63,342 nt of DNA from Phoronis australis (Eukaryota; Phoronida; Phoronidae). Below the pieces are notes generated by a model. That model saw only the letters and a program-made list of their open reading frames with translations. It searched no databases and was not told where the DNA came from. The translations under genes and the position numbers were made by a program. The stretch spans positions 102,536-165,877 of the forward strand of contig NMRA01000586.1 of the NCBI GenBank assembly GCA_002633005.1, given 5' to 3'. This document shows, in pieces, positions 13,439 to 26,200 of the stretch (positions within the stretch are counted from its first letter, which is position 1; every line of letters starts with the position of its first letter).

Positions 13439-14475
13439 ACATTCAAGTATTCCTAAGGAACTGGATGTCCTACAATCGGTCTTCAATGTGACACTTCTCC
13501 TCAAAAGTGGCTTCAGTATTTTGAGATGACATGCTAGTACTATTTTGGGTGTAGTGTACATTGTGCGAAACAGGACGTTATATTTTAGAAATGTGATTTA
13601 GTAGTCAATAAATAGGTTATTTCCAGCTTGGCTTGGCTATATTTTGCAAATGTTACCATTGTTACGAAATAGCTGAAACTGCACTAAAAGGGTCTAGAAT
13701 ATGTACCCGGTGGTTAAAAATGAATATAAATGTACTGTACACGAGCGCATTCAAGCTCCTGTGCCCAGGCCATATTCCTGAAGATGCGTCACCTTTTGGA
13801 CGTAGGTGCTAACGTCTTCGTGCCAGTCATCATTATGTGACTAAAATAAAGGAACATGTTTGGAAATGTGAACTCATATTGGATCAGCTGTTACGTCACA
13901 TATGGACAGATTACTGGATTTCATTGAAAAAAATTATGCTTGTATAAAAGAATAGACACAGACCAAACGTGTTCATGTAAAAGAGTAACCGCTTGAACCT
14001 AGAAGTGAGCCTTAGGCGCATACGCCTATGTGTAAAACATTTCAGCAAAAGTTATGTTATGTAAAAGGGCAAACTTTCGACAATAAATTATAGGTGTTAA
14101 TGTGCACCCAAGAAGCATAGCTCCTCAACAGCAAACACGGCTCTGGCACCTGCAAACGAGGCTACACACTTTTTGAGTAATGTACGCGATTCGTAGAGTA
14201 CCTGAGTTGTGTTGTTCGGGAAACCTATCTTGATCCCCATCCGCCTGTGCACGGAGTAACGCGTTTTTCTTTTGTCAAGGATGTATATCGGCGCAAGAGT
14301 CCACGCCTCACTTTAGGGCACAGGCACCTATCCGCAAGTGCTTTCAATCGGCAAATTGACTGATTTCTCTATGCCCTTTGAACTTTGCATTTAAACTATC
14401 AATGTAAAAATGAGAGAACTAGTCACACTCACATGCCATTTCAATAAGATGCTCTTTGCTCGATCGTATCTCAGA

Positions 14476-14870
14476 TGGGCGCAGTTACTCAATTTCCTGA
14501 AGTATGTGCCCATACTGGGCATATAGGTCCATACTCAACAAAAGGGGCATGCTCCGAATTCTAAGTGTATAGGAAAGAAGCTATGTTAGTTGCAAGCATA
14601 TAGGCGCATGTTCCTAATTTCAGGAGTACATGTATAGGCGTGTTCTTCTAACTACAAGCGTGTAGGCGCATACTCTCAATGCCAGACGCATTGCCACATG
14701 CTCTTAATTCCAAGCGTATAAGGTGCCTGCTCTCAATAGCATACACATAGGCATATTCTCCTAACACCAGGCGTATACATGCATACATGTCGGCGCATAT
14801 TCTTAATTTCAGGCGTACAAGTATAAGCTCGTGCTTCTTTATACGCATGTAGGCGCTGTTGCACATACAT
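14476..14870. repeat. Degenerate minisatellite, ~28-bp unit, about 13 units
   Basis: Imperfect tandem units follow a pattern close to GGCGCAT-RYTCTYAA-YTYCAGGCGTATA. Examples begin at about 14,477, 14,605, 14,667, 14,695 and 14,792, with a few units lengthened to 32-42 bp. Because 28 is not a multiple of three, the 84-codon minus-strand frame at 14,648-14,902 cannot be a periodic protein repeat and is fortuitous. Confidence 0.7.
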
Positions 14871-17356
14871 GCGCGCACATACGGGACTGGTTTTTTATAC
14901 ATTCAAAGCAGTGGACTATAATTTAAGAACATAATAATCGAAACACGTTTCCCGTTTTGCTTCCTATTATCGTTCGTGAAGAAGTGCTAATGATGTGTGT
15001 AGATATATCCTTCGTTATCTTTTGGCGAGCACGCCGGCTTGCATGAATCCGGAATAACCTTAAGATAGCGTAGACTATGACCAGAAGAAACATAATTTTA
15101 CAAACTCAAAAATGACCTGGAGTTTCGCCACAGTCGAAACAAAAGGTGGCAGGCACTGTCTCAATATTATTTGGGGAACTTGAAGCCGCCATGATACACG
15201 GCTGGTCTACAGTTTACCTTGACCTCATTACAGAGGAAGGTTTCAGCAACGATTTCAAGCTGGACTACAACACAAACACAAAAGGAACTATTACCAGATG
15301 ATGAAACCCGCATTACAACTTGGCGGTCAGTTTGTGCCGACTGCTACAGTCTCAAACTTTCCCCGTACACGACTTTGGAATGGATCAGAAATAACCCAAC
15401 ACGCATGGTAGAGCTTTTGGCACATGAATGGAGAAGAGAATCGTTTACAACATTGAATTTCCTGAAATGCAATTTTTACTTACGTCGACATCTCATGAAT
15501 ATTCATGTTCCATACCTTGTATCTAATGCGAACGAATGCACACACAGACAAGTACATGAAACACATTTATTCCGATCTACCGAGAGTTATCTTAAGTATA
15601 GGTCTTTCTTGTAAGGTCTCAGTATATTATGAAGAAAAACACCCGTACATTCAAAATATAGTCTAATTTAGGAATAGGTGAATTCTAATTACTTTCAACA
15701 AATTATCTCACGTGAAATCGTTTATATTTTCTAAACTTGTGCTGAATAGAAACTCTCACTTAAAACGTACCCCTATTCAAACTTACTTCGGAAAAGACCT
15801 ATAGCAAGCCCCAAGACCTTGTGAAAAGTCGCCACGTTTTACCCGGCAGCGTGTTGTTTGTCGGGTAAAATGGCGGCTTGGAAACGAAGGTGTGTCGAGA
15901 ATGCTGTGTTCTGATTGGTCAGTTAAGCCGCCACTCAAAATCCGGGCGATAGGTCACTCAGAATTTCCGGAACAGATTCTTTTATTCAAGACAGTATTTC
16001 ATCACGCTACTTGTTAAAAATAGGAAGCCGAGTTCATTTTCTGTTTTTCCATCTTAATACACAACTTCCCCTTATACAATCTTATATATCAGAGGTCCAT
16101 GGTTTGCAGCCTAATTTGCCTGTGCTCAGAGTAGTGGTGTCGTGGTTTGAAGTTATACCAGTACTGTCAGTTTGCCTTCAGTAAATTTCTATGTAAATCA
16201 TCTAATTGTTAAAGTTAATTAAAGGCGCAAAGAGAAAAAAGGGGGGAATCGTCATAGAATTGCAATTTGATAAGCAAACGCAAAATAAACACAACTATTT
16301 TCAGTTACAGACAGGATCACAAAACCACAGGTAATTTACACGGCCTGTCAGCCTGTGTTGTGAAAACCCCTTTGTCTTTCAACGACAACGCAAAACTTCA
16401 CATGCGTTCATTCAACAAAGCAAGCGATACGATTAGTTCTTATTTTGTATGATTTAACTTTCAGATCAAATTTTACACAAAAAGAAATAATGCTGGCGTT
16501 GCATATCACAGTTATAATTACCAAATACAAATAAATTCACAGCATCATCAGTGGATTACAACATAATGGTCAATAAATACACCAACAATGCTACCCGCCC
16601 ATCTCCTAAAACATTATCGGACGTTTAGCTCTGATGGTCTGTACACTGTATATCCAATAAGGGTCTTTTCAAGTTTGCAGTTCTTCACACCTTTCTGTGC
16701 GTTTTCCCGTCAGTTGATTTAGATTGACCTCCTCTAACGATGACGGATGCTCCGATAAAAAATCAAGGGTTAAAAGTCTATTATGCATTAATGGTTTTAT
16801 GTTCCCTTCGTTTTCGCAATGAATATCGGAAAACTGTTGTATCGTTTGCCTATACAAGAACGTGTCTTTCTGAGTGTACGAGAGAACGCTGAGAAAATAA
16901 GAATGTGCAGAAACCAGTGTAGTGTTTTAAAACATCATTTGTTCAAAAGATTTTTTTCAACAAACAGACAACCGTATACTAATATGAAACCATTAGATCA
17001 ATTGTGCAACACTACCTAGCCAACAAATTGAACTGTTACCTGTTATTCCTGCTAGAACGGAACATAACCTTATCTTAGTTGTAGTCTGGGAAGTGCGCAG
17101 CCAAACCAAGTCGTGTAAAAATGGTAGGCGGGATTATATGCGCGTACCTGTACCTACGGCAAGGTACACTGTATGTGCCTGTGCAGAGGATACTCACCTG
17201 CGCTGGTAAGCGAAACACTCAAGTAAACAGTCATTAAAAGTGCATGATTTCGGACACAGATTTGAAGGCTTAAATATGCGCATGTACAGTAACTACCGAT
17301 ATATGTACCGTGTGATTTGCCCGGTTAGTTCGCGTGTGTGCGCACTTTATGGGCAG
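14871..17356. other. Intergenic, no gene seen
   Basis: Contains a 131-codon plus-strand frame at 15,219-15,614, the longest in the left 20 kb. It has no recognised domain, no repeats and no coding neighbours that chain by splicing. I treat it as chance. Nothing else supportable. Confidence 0.35.
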
Positions 17357-17786
17357 CCTCCTCCTCAAGCCTCAAGATGGCGCTGATCGGTTTAGCCATT
17401 TGAGGCTTGGTTATGGGAAATGAAATGTGGCCGAATTCTGTTGTTACATCAACTTTGAAATTTTCCGCAGTATTATATAACGATGCAAACTAACGGTATA
17501 ATGTAGCAATTCAGGTCTAAATCGTTGCAAAATGATGTACTTGATTCGAAAACAGTTTTATCAATAAAAAGAATTGAAAGTAAGTACGCCAACAACCTTT
17601 ATTTCAAACAATAACCAAAACAATGCTTCATGAATGGCAGCAACAACGCCTGTAAAATACCTGAACAACTCTGCCTTTGTTTTAATGACGTCAAGGCAAC
17701 TGCTAATCATTGCTCAGAAAGTAATTACCATAACCAAGCCCCAAATGGCTAAACCGGTCAGCGCCATCTTGAGGATTGGGACGAGG
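17357..17786. mobile_element. Foldback MITE (family A), copy 1
   Basis: A left arm (17,357-17,417) containing 'cctcaagatggcgctgatcg' and 'gccatttgaggcttggttat' is mirrored by a right arm (17,728-17,786), giving about 60-bp imperfect inverted repeats around a 310-bp interior. Just outside the right arm, about 17,796-17,829 carries an extra diverged copy of the arm ('gaaccgatcagtgccatctt'). The interior includes a TGACGTCA octamer at 17,696. A reverse-orientation copy lies at 28,761-29,277. No transposase. Confidence 0.8.
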
Positions 17787-18430
17787 CCCTTTGAGGCATT
17801 TAAATGAACCGATCAGTGCCATCTTGATGTGTTGCTGTTGTAACTGTTATCGTTACTGAGGATGCAAACAGACAAATATGAAATTTTTTCTAGTGCCTGA
17901 TCCCGACCTAAAGTCCTTGTTTCCACTATGTCTCAAGACACCTGATAAATGTATAACTTATAGCTATCTAAAGGGTGTAGAAATTCAACCATGTCTCTTT
18001 GCCGTGCTACGTCCAGCGCGGGAGAGATTGTGATGCCAAACTGACTAGAAATTGCAATTTCATTATTTTCTTCTCAAAATTTCAAATTCATCACTGCCCC
18101 GGTCCCAGAGTGAAGACAAGAATTCCGATTCACTGGATTTTTTCCAAATCCTGCAGGTATCTGTGTTTGTGTTATCAGTAAAAATCACGCTCAAGGTGAG
18201 GAAGTGTTCTGAAAATGGCGGTTCTTCCAGATTTGGGTAAACAGAGCGGTGGACAAGTTTCTGGGTTTTATTTACTTAAAACAATATCACGGAAATACTG
18301 AATAACATTCGTGACCGCAATCATTTCCCATATCAATTGTTTAGAAGCTTGGTCGTCTCGAGCGGTGTCACAAATCACGAATTTGTGAGGAATGTGCTGG
18401 TCATTACTTTTGCATTTCGACGCAGCACTG

Positions 18431-18550
18431 AAAAAGTGGGGGCTATAGCCCCCCAACCCCCATTTGGTGTCCCCCCCCACAGACCATGGACGGCACAGCA
18501 TTGAAATAAGTGAGTGGCTCCAGCCCCATATGGTGCGCGCCCGTGGTTTA
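18431..18550. repeat. C/G-tract segment, likely transposon fragment
   Basis: A G5/C5 palindrome (GGGGGCTATAGCCCCC at about 18,440-18,455) is followed by a C8 tract. The segment ends 'catatggtgcgcgcccgtgg', resembling 'ctatggtgcgccgcccatgg' near 7563. This looks like a diverged short element. Family and boundaries are unresolved. The overlapping minus-strand frames are artefacts of the G/C tracts. Confidence 0.35.
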
Positions 18551-19914
18551 TACTCGCTGTGGTTATCGCGTGTCGTGAAGGCATTTCTCAATAGGTGGAG
18601 CAGTATAGTGATGCACTGATGTACGTCTTCCATTCCGAGTCTGCGAATGTTACATGCATTTCCCAGCCAATGGGAAGTTTCGAGCGCTACTCCGATGTGT
18701 GAGATGCAATGTTACATGATATGTGTTGCCCTTGCAACATTGGAGAAAAAAAAACAACTGAATTGATACAATCCATACGTGTTGGTGTTTTGTGACTAAC
18801 TCTAGAGTCAAGATGTCAATTAAAACAACTTTTCGGCAGCCCCATTCCCGAACCATGCCTTTACAACAAACCTCCAAACTGCGGCGGCTTTCCCACTGTT
18901 GCCTACAGACATGCGTTTCGGTATCATAAGTTCCCACCGACAGTTTCCACCAGATGGCAGTCTATTTCAACAGCCAGTTTATTCCATCTTAAAATGGACG
19001 GGAGGGCAACAAAAAGTTAGAGGACTGTTGGCTATTTAATCGATTTCCCCCGGACCACACTGCAATGTTCTGAATATTAAGGACAGAAACTCAATATAAA
19101 GTGTGTACCGTCTTTAAACCGTTTAAGTCTGGTTGAATCGAAGGTTTACTACAATATTTTATTGAAAAATGCCGGGAACATGAAAGTTTTCCAAGATCCC
19201 TATCTTCAAGACTTGTTTTTCGAAACAGTGATATATCATAATATTGCTTGTATAGATGGAAAGAAAATGAAGATTTTAATAAATCTGAGTCCTAGTTTTC
19301 CAAAATGGGTCCAGCTTTTCGCTTCCGACATTCAACTCCTTCATATTTCAAGCTTACTCTTTCACAGCGCCATCTGTAGAAGGGTGGCACTGCGCATCGA
19401 TGATGCTTTTGACGTACAGAATTCCATGCGTGGGCCTCAGCGTGCATGCCCTAGTTTGGACATTTTTGCTAGAGTTCAGGGGATAAGCGTTAGAAGTATT
19501 TGCGAACCGTTCTGTTGTTTTAGTTGATTAATTGTTATCGTAAGTGGGTAAAAAAAAATTTAAGGATTACAATCGGTTTAGTTTGTCGTTGCAGAAGCCG
19601 CAAGTCACAAAAGTATTTGTCAACTTTCAGCCAATCGGAATGTTTGAAGGAATACTTTTCTACCTATCCGGATCTTGGCCGCTCTTTTAACGAACATGAA
19701 GCCAGGTTCGTCATTGTTTTCCCAGTGCTACAGCTCGATCGTATATTAGTGTAAAAGTGTTTAGTTTCCATGTAGAACATTGCGGCATTTTCCATTTCAT
19801 CATAAAAACGTTATATTATAGAAAACACTTCTTTTTAAAATCTTCAATAGTCGCAATATTCATCACCCGGCAAACATGCCGCAGGAGGGAAACCTTGAGT
19901 AACAATCTCCGAGT
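18551..19914. other. Intergenic, no gene seen
   Basis: Frames of up to 121 codons (19,162-19,527) show no recognisable domain. No splice acceptor or donor set could be joined in phase to the downstream matrix gene. Confidence 0.35.
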
Positions 19915-20100
19915 CCTGTTTTATTGCCCCTGTCGCGGAGGGTATCCAAGTATTGAAGGGAAGACCTCCGCGTCTGCGCGACCGCTCTCACATTCCGTCG
20001 AGTGGGGTCCGCGCATCACACTTTTATGAGGACAAGTGATCTTCGTTTCGCATGCAGAAGAAGCATGCGCCGCAGTACGGTGTGAGATTGCTGTATCACT
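19915..20100 (+). promoter_or_regulatory. CpG-rich segment, possible ADAMTSL promoter
   Basis: About 90-275 bp upstream of the start codon the sequence becomes much richer in CpG than its surroundings ('ctccgcgtctgcgcgaccgc', 'tccgcgcatc', 'gcatgcgccgcag'). GCATGCGC resembles the core bound by NRF1-type factors. No TATA box at a usable distance was seen: the TATAAA at 20,174 is only 11 bp before the ATG. Position is the main argument. Confidence 0.35.
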
Positions 20101-20189
20101 GCCCAGGGGCCTCTTTCTTGACTTGTGGAGTAAATAGAAATTGAACTATAGTCTTCTCGGAAGAAAATTTCGCGTATAAAGCGATTGGA

Positions 20190-20264
20190 ATGAGAACTTT
20201 TATAAAGTTTTACACTGTTGGAGCCATTCTTTTGGCGGAGTTACTAAGCAACGCATTCACTCAG
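20190..20264 (+). CDS. ADAMTSL exon 1: start codon and signal peptide
   Basis: 25 codons starting MRTFIKFYTV, followed by the hydrophobic core GAILLAELL and small residues before the splice site, as expected for a secretory signal peptide. It ends in phase 0 at TCAG|GTGAGT. The start has a purine at -3. The link to exon 2 across a 7.9-kb intron rests on phase and logic. A different first exon cannot be excluded. Confidence 0.72.
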
Positions 20265-23200
20265 GTGAGTTTAAAATTTTATTTTTTTTCCGAAAGCGGA
20301 AATTATTTTTCCAGGGGTTACATCAGCTGCTTGGGAGCATCACAATGAAGTGATGCTAAAAAGGATTGAAGAAAGTTATATTGTAAAAATATCTTTCAAG
20401 TGTGTCCGCAATATTTTAATGGAGCGAAATGGAGATGTAAATATATATATAAAATACCCTTTGATTTGCCGTCAATCGCCAACGTATTTCTGCAAACCCA
20501 TGTCTGTTCTTTACTTGAGTTTTAAAATCGGGCTCACGTCTACGTTTTTGCGAATTTTTAAAACCTAACTACATCGATTAATCCGCGTTTCGGTAAATTG
20601 CTGATGGAAATTGCTAAGTGCGAATCGGAATCTAAGATGTCCGAAGAAACAGCTGATAATTTTCGATTAATTGGTAAGCATGAATTGCGCCTCGTGGCAA
20701 ACCACGCCACAAACTCCCATGAAATTTGCAACCACGAATCTCCGATCTTTACATTCCCGCAATATTCACATTTCCTCTCATGTAACGGCAGTTTAATCAC
20801 CGCGGTGAAGACGAAACCGCTAACTTTTGTTAACAAGTAGTCTACAGTTGTTCTGTGAACTTTTCCTTTTAACAGAAAACTGCCAAAGAATGGAATAAAA
20901 CGCTGCAAATGCGTGAAGAGTGTGGTTGGAGTACTAAAGGTTGCCAAGATTTTCTTTAATGACTCATACACTGGTCATAGTGGGTATTAGCGGGAACCGG
21001 CCCCTCTCACTGTGTAGGCCCTCAAACAACTTTCCATGCCTTTCTACACTGACTTAGCATACTTGGTGTAGGAAACAGGGCAGGAAAATGGGGAATCTTT
21101 TCACGTTTACGCTTGAAGTAGGAATTTGTTTATCCGCTGATGACGGAACCTCACTTTTGCAGAAACTATTAAGTCTCATAATCTACCCACTATCTTAGCA
21201 CATTCCCCTTTACACGTCTGCCAACTGTATCACCATGTGGTCTGCACCACTAGACTTTTGTTTTTTCACGGCACGCACTCTTCCTCTTGGCGTGAATTGA
21301 AAACACTGAGACAACCCACGTGGTCTCTGGTTGAGCCACAGTCGCAGGTTAAACCTGAATTTGCTTCTCATTAACCGAAGAATTAGTGTTGTTCTGTGTG
21401 GCCAGTTCTGAACCTCAAGTGATAACATAGTTTAATTATATAGTCTTATAACTTTTGCTTTAATTATTATAATTATCCTCACTGCCATGCAGACTGCTAA
21501 TTTCGTCATGATGGCGTTTTTTGTAGATTATTTTTATTTCCAACGAAAATGTGCAAAAAAATTTCCTTAAAACCACAGCTTCAAAAATTGCCCCTACGTG
21601 TATTTGCCGTTGCAATTTCAATATTACGCCCATCACAGGATCCGTTTGCAACGATGCCACGCAAATATGTGAAAAGGTACGAATCAATATTCCACCGACA
21701 ACTCACTGGTACAAGCAGGTACCCTCAATAACATTGATTATTGTTTTATGTTTTTCGTGTCATTATTCTCTTTGTCTATACTGCTATTTTTATCATATAC
21801 GAAGCAGGACAAGGTAGTAAGGCATGTCTTATATTTTGCTAAAAGACAAAGTGTTGAGGGTTATTAATTATTCCTTTCACCCAAGTTACAGGAAATTCCG
21901 GTTTAATTTGTGTTTTGTTCAAAACTTTGTCAATTGAGTACGTGAGCACGCGAAGGCAGCCCGAAGTTAGGGAGGATGCATCCATCATGTTACATGTAAC
22001 TGATGCGCACGCATTTAACAGATTTCGCGGGTTTGGTATTTTCTGTATGGTTTTGAGCGCAAGTGAACCACAGAACCATTTCTGGTATAACGTTAAGCGG
22101 TCAGCTAGAAACGATCATTAAATTAATAGATGTTGCTCAGATTATGAGAAAGAAATGATTCAATACACGGCTAGCCATTATCGGGTAATGTAATTTCGTT
22201 ATTGTCCACAGTCGGTAGAAACGTGCCGAACGCCCGGGGCATGTTTGTCGAAGGGTCTTTTGGCTTTTGTATTTTAATTTCCGCCTAGAAATCAGTATAC
22301 GGATTGCTTAGTCGGTTTCACGAAAACAGATCAAGGCTGAAAGTCATAAAATTTGTCTGCAACTCTAAGGAAGAAGACAAAAATCCGGAATCTGTTCGAC
22401 TAGGCTGGAGACAAAGTCTTTTAGTTATTCGTAGTCGGGTTTCTGACATCTGGCTACTTCGACAAGTTTAAGTCTCTTCGAAAAAAGGCTTTGGTATTGA
22501 TATTGTCAAACAGTTGCTACAAAAAAAATAATTTAACTATTAAAACATTATTCGAGCACTAACTTTATTTATTCTTTATCAAGGTAATCCCCGACTGTTC
22601 GCCATTGACTCATCAAAAGGGTTATTACACCTTGGTTGGCGAGCACATATTTCAGACACTCCCATTGTCTTGAGTGCCGGCAAATGTGTGACCCCGGAAG
22701 TTCCTAAACATAACTAGCTCAATAATTTGAGATCAACATCTTCTTCTTCTCCTTCTTCTTCTTCTTTTTCTTCTTCCAGTTTTCAACAAACGATCGAAAT
22801 ACCGATCCTTATTTGTTGGCGCATGTTAGTGATAAACTGAACTGTGCATAACTGTGAAAATAGCAAAAAGAACAAAGTGCGTGTTAATGGCAGGATGAAA
22901 AAAGGTTTTTTTGTTTACTGAGTTAGATTGATGTTCGAGATGTGACTCGTGAACATCTCTATTGCTTCTAATGAGATGCCATGAAGTCTATTCCAGAGCA
23001 AAATAGTAGAAAAAGTTTGCGTAGTATGCAGTTCGAAAGTGTGTTCTCTCAAAGGTATTACATTGGGAGTCACGTGATCTAGAAATATAAAGGGGTGGAA
23101 GATATGTATGGGGGATGTCAACCAGGTTGTGTGCAGTCGTCGTGTACATGAGGGACAGTTTATGTTGAGCACGTCTTTCCTGGGCCATTTGACGAAACAG

Positions 23201-26200
23201 CTCGAGTATCTGGATTGACACTAGTCACAGTGATCGTTAGGTAACACGTGACAGGCCCGCATTCTTTCTTACAGCTACTAAAAAGCATTTCATCATTTAT
23301 TTTGTCCAGCCAACGTTTCAAGTTTCCAGAATGGACGAGTTTTGGTTATTGTTATCCGGGATCTCGTTTTCTTTTTGCTATTAAAAATTGCATCATTGAG
23401 TCGCCCGCGGACTATCTTCGTTGCATACATGCCGTACCGTTCGTTTGTACGTTGCTGGCAAGCAGGCAGACGCGTGCTTATTCCATGACGACATCTATAC
23501 AAGGAGAAAGAACCAAGTTAGAATAGAATGGAAATTAACAAAACCCTGGTACTGAGAGCCGCACACTGGTGTTCTCATATGCTCCCACCACCTCAGTGGC
23601 ATCTGTTGTCCGCCATGTGGGATTGTAAACACTGGATCAACAGTTAGCGCCTTGTGGTGTTTTCTTATCTCTTGTTTTGAAGACCCGGTGAACAAGTAGT
23701 GCACACCATCTGAACCGAGCCATTGTCAGGATGCTCTGACCTCAAATTAGGGCGAGTAAACGATGTTTACTTCGAACTAACAAATCCACTAGCAAAGCTA
23801 GCTGCTGAAAACCGTGAATCTGTAATGCACGCATGAAAGACATCTAACTGGGCCTCCTGGTCATATTAATTCGGGAGGTTTGGTTCTAGATTTTAGATAT
23901 TTGTTTGTACCCCAGATCAACAATAAAAAGACATGCGAACTATTGTGTTGTCAGCGGTTAGAAAATTACATTTCGATTACAATGCTACATTTCCGCTGCT
24001 GGTCTTCCGATTCCGGTTTTCTTAGCAAGTCTAACATAATTTTACGTCAACCAGATTGAACCGAAATAAATCGGCACCGAACAACGACCGGTCGAGCACC
24101 GTTGCCTTTGAGCGTAGTTCTTTTGAGAAGGCACTTCTTGCTCAGAAACATTACGGCTCAAGTATGAACTGACATATCACCCAGATCCAGAACATCTAGA
24201 GTAACGATTTCCGTACCAGAACTCCCATGCACGGATAACTTTAGTCCGTGCGAGGGGGGATTTTTTAGGCTACAAAAATACCCCATGTGTTCCAGATTAG
24301 TGATGTATGTTCATTTTACACTGTTCGTGTCCCAGGGGTTCCGTCGTCTCCGTATTACACATGCTGTGTGAAATCTAGGGGTTCCTAGCTGTAATGTAGA
24401 CCTCAGTCTCGGCACGTTTCTGTGCCCTGCGATTGGACGCTGTGTACTCAGTTGGAGGCGATTAACCCCGAAAACAGTGGACAGACCAATACGACGCGGT
24501 GCATGCTCAACACCCTGTGGTCGGGACAAAGCAGTCAGTTGTAGTGGGCTGTGATAACATAGCGAGCGCAGAGGCCAAGACGGGGTTAATTAGCTAGTCA
24601 TTTCAACGTCAGTTATCTCAGTTGTCTGTACAAAGCAATTCTCTAAGCCCCGTGCAACGCTATCTTTGAAAACCACAGCTATTTAAGTTCATGTTTTAGA
24701 ATCCTTCGTTTGGGTTGATTAACCACAACTAACTCGGTTTACTCCAGTTAGCAATCTCGACTTGACCTCGTAAGTAATGCTACCGTAGGGCACGTGGGAC
24801 ATGATTCCAGCTACTTCCATTAATGACGTCACGGAGGGGTGTGAATACAGTGGGTGCGGATTTACCAACCCCATGTCGGCCATATCACTTGCGGTGCTGG
24901 ATTGGGTGGGAAATATTATGCTTGTCCGTTCTAAGGCCCCTTCTGGTCAAGGCATTCCGCCGCAATCTTGACCATTATAATTGAATTTCTAATGTAATTT
25001 TTTGCTGTGAAGAAAAGGAAATTCCATAGTGATTAAGATTGCCTTTACAACTTTTCAGTATATGAAAGTCCAGGACACGACGAATGTTGTCTGATGACTT
25101 TAGTTCGTACTTGCATGCTAAACTATCTGTAAGTCGATCGCCTTCCACGACATATGTGTGGCTCACAGGACACATCACAGCAATTAACACCTAGTGACCG
25201 CAATTAACCCATTAACTCTGCGTTAATGAGAACGAGTCTATTGGCCTAGATTATGGCGGAATGTTTTCCAGTCCGAATTAATTAGCAAAACTCTACTTTT
25301 CTTTAGTAATACTTGAGATTACATTTTTGTAGAGATTGGTCCTGTTTCTTCACATGATGAATTACCCGCTGTCTGCCTAAACAGAAGAACCGTCGATTGT
25401 TGCAATTCAAACAATAACCAATAATTATACTTCGTGATTCGAGTACAAATTCTCTTTTATACACTGTAAGCATGTGCATTTGGTCAATGTGGGTCACTTT
25501 TCGACTACAACCCGCAAACGCTTTTTGACGAACGCGTTTAAGGGTCTAATAAGCGAGGGTATAGGGGACTGTTTAAGTACGCTGTAGCCGTTTATGTTTT
25601 TTCGACAGAATCTTAACGAAGCACGCCCCAAAACTTACGACTGGTCCGAAGTCTCAATTTGAAAACGGCATAAAGTTGAATTAGGGAAACTGCAACCTGA
25701 ATTGTCTCCCCTATGTCAACCATGGTTTTTCATGCCAGGTTAAAGAGACCCTGCCCCGCCGAAAGGAGTAAATTTTGTTCACTTCAGTTGGTCGTCGAAT
25801 TGAAGCGAATTGGTGATTTATCTTAATTCTTGCCTTCACGTTCACGTGTATTCCCAACGTGTTTCAATCTATCTCGTCGTAAGTGCGAAAAAAATGTGAT
25901 TTACTTCGTCGTCAGTGGTTCACAACCCCTGGATATGTATTGCGCCTGCAGTGTGAGAACCTGATAAACGATGGCACTGTGAATTCCAAAGAAAGACGGC
26001 CACGATTGCCGCAGGGTGTTACGTAATGGGCAGGCGTTACTTATCTTAGATCAAGCGGAACATCAGATTTCCTTTGCATCATTAAAAATGACTTAAATAA
26101 ATGAATCGATGCACGTGACAGCGAAACTTAATGATGGCTTCGCTAAAACCGTGCCATGTGTTCAGTATATAAACCACATTCGTACTTAGTTCATCATCAA

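Noticed and set aside
14648-14902. 84-codon cysteine- and arginine-containing minus-strand frame
   Set aside because: Derived from the 28-bp minisatellite, whose unit length shifts frame every repeat.
15219-15614. 131-codon plus-strand open frame in the left intergenic region
   Set aside because: No recognisable motif, no splice-linked neighbours and no homologous repeat; length is within chance for this composition.
20174-20179. TATAAA upstream of ADAMTSL as a TATA box
   Set aside because: Only 11 bp before the start codon, too close to direct transcription of an mRNA containing it.
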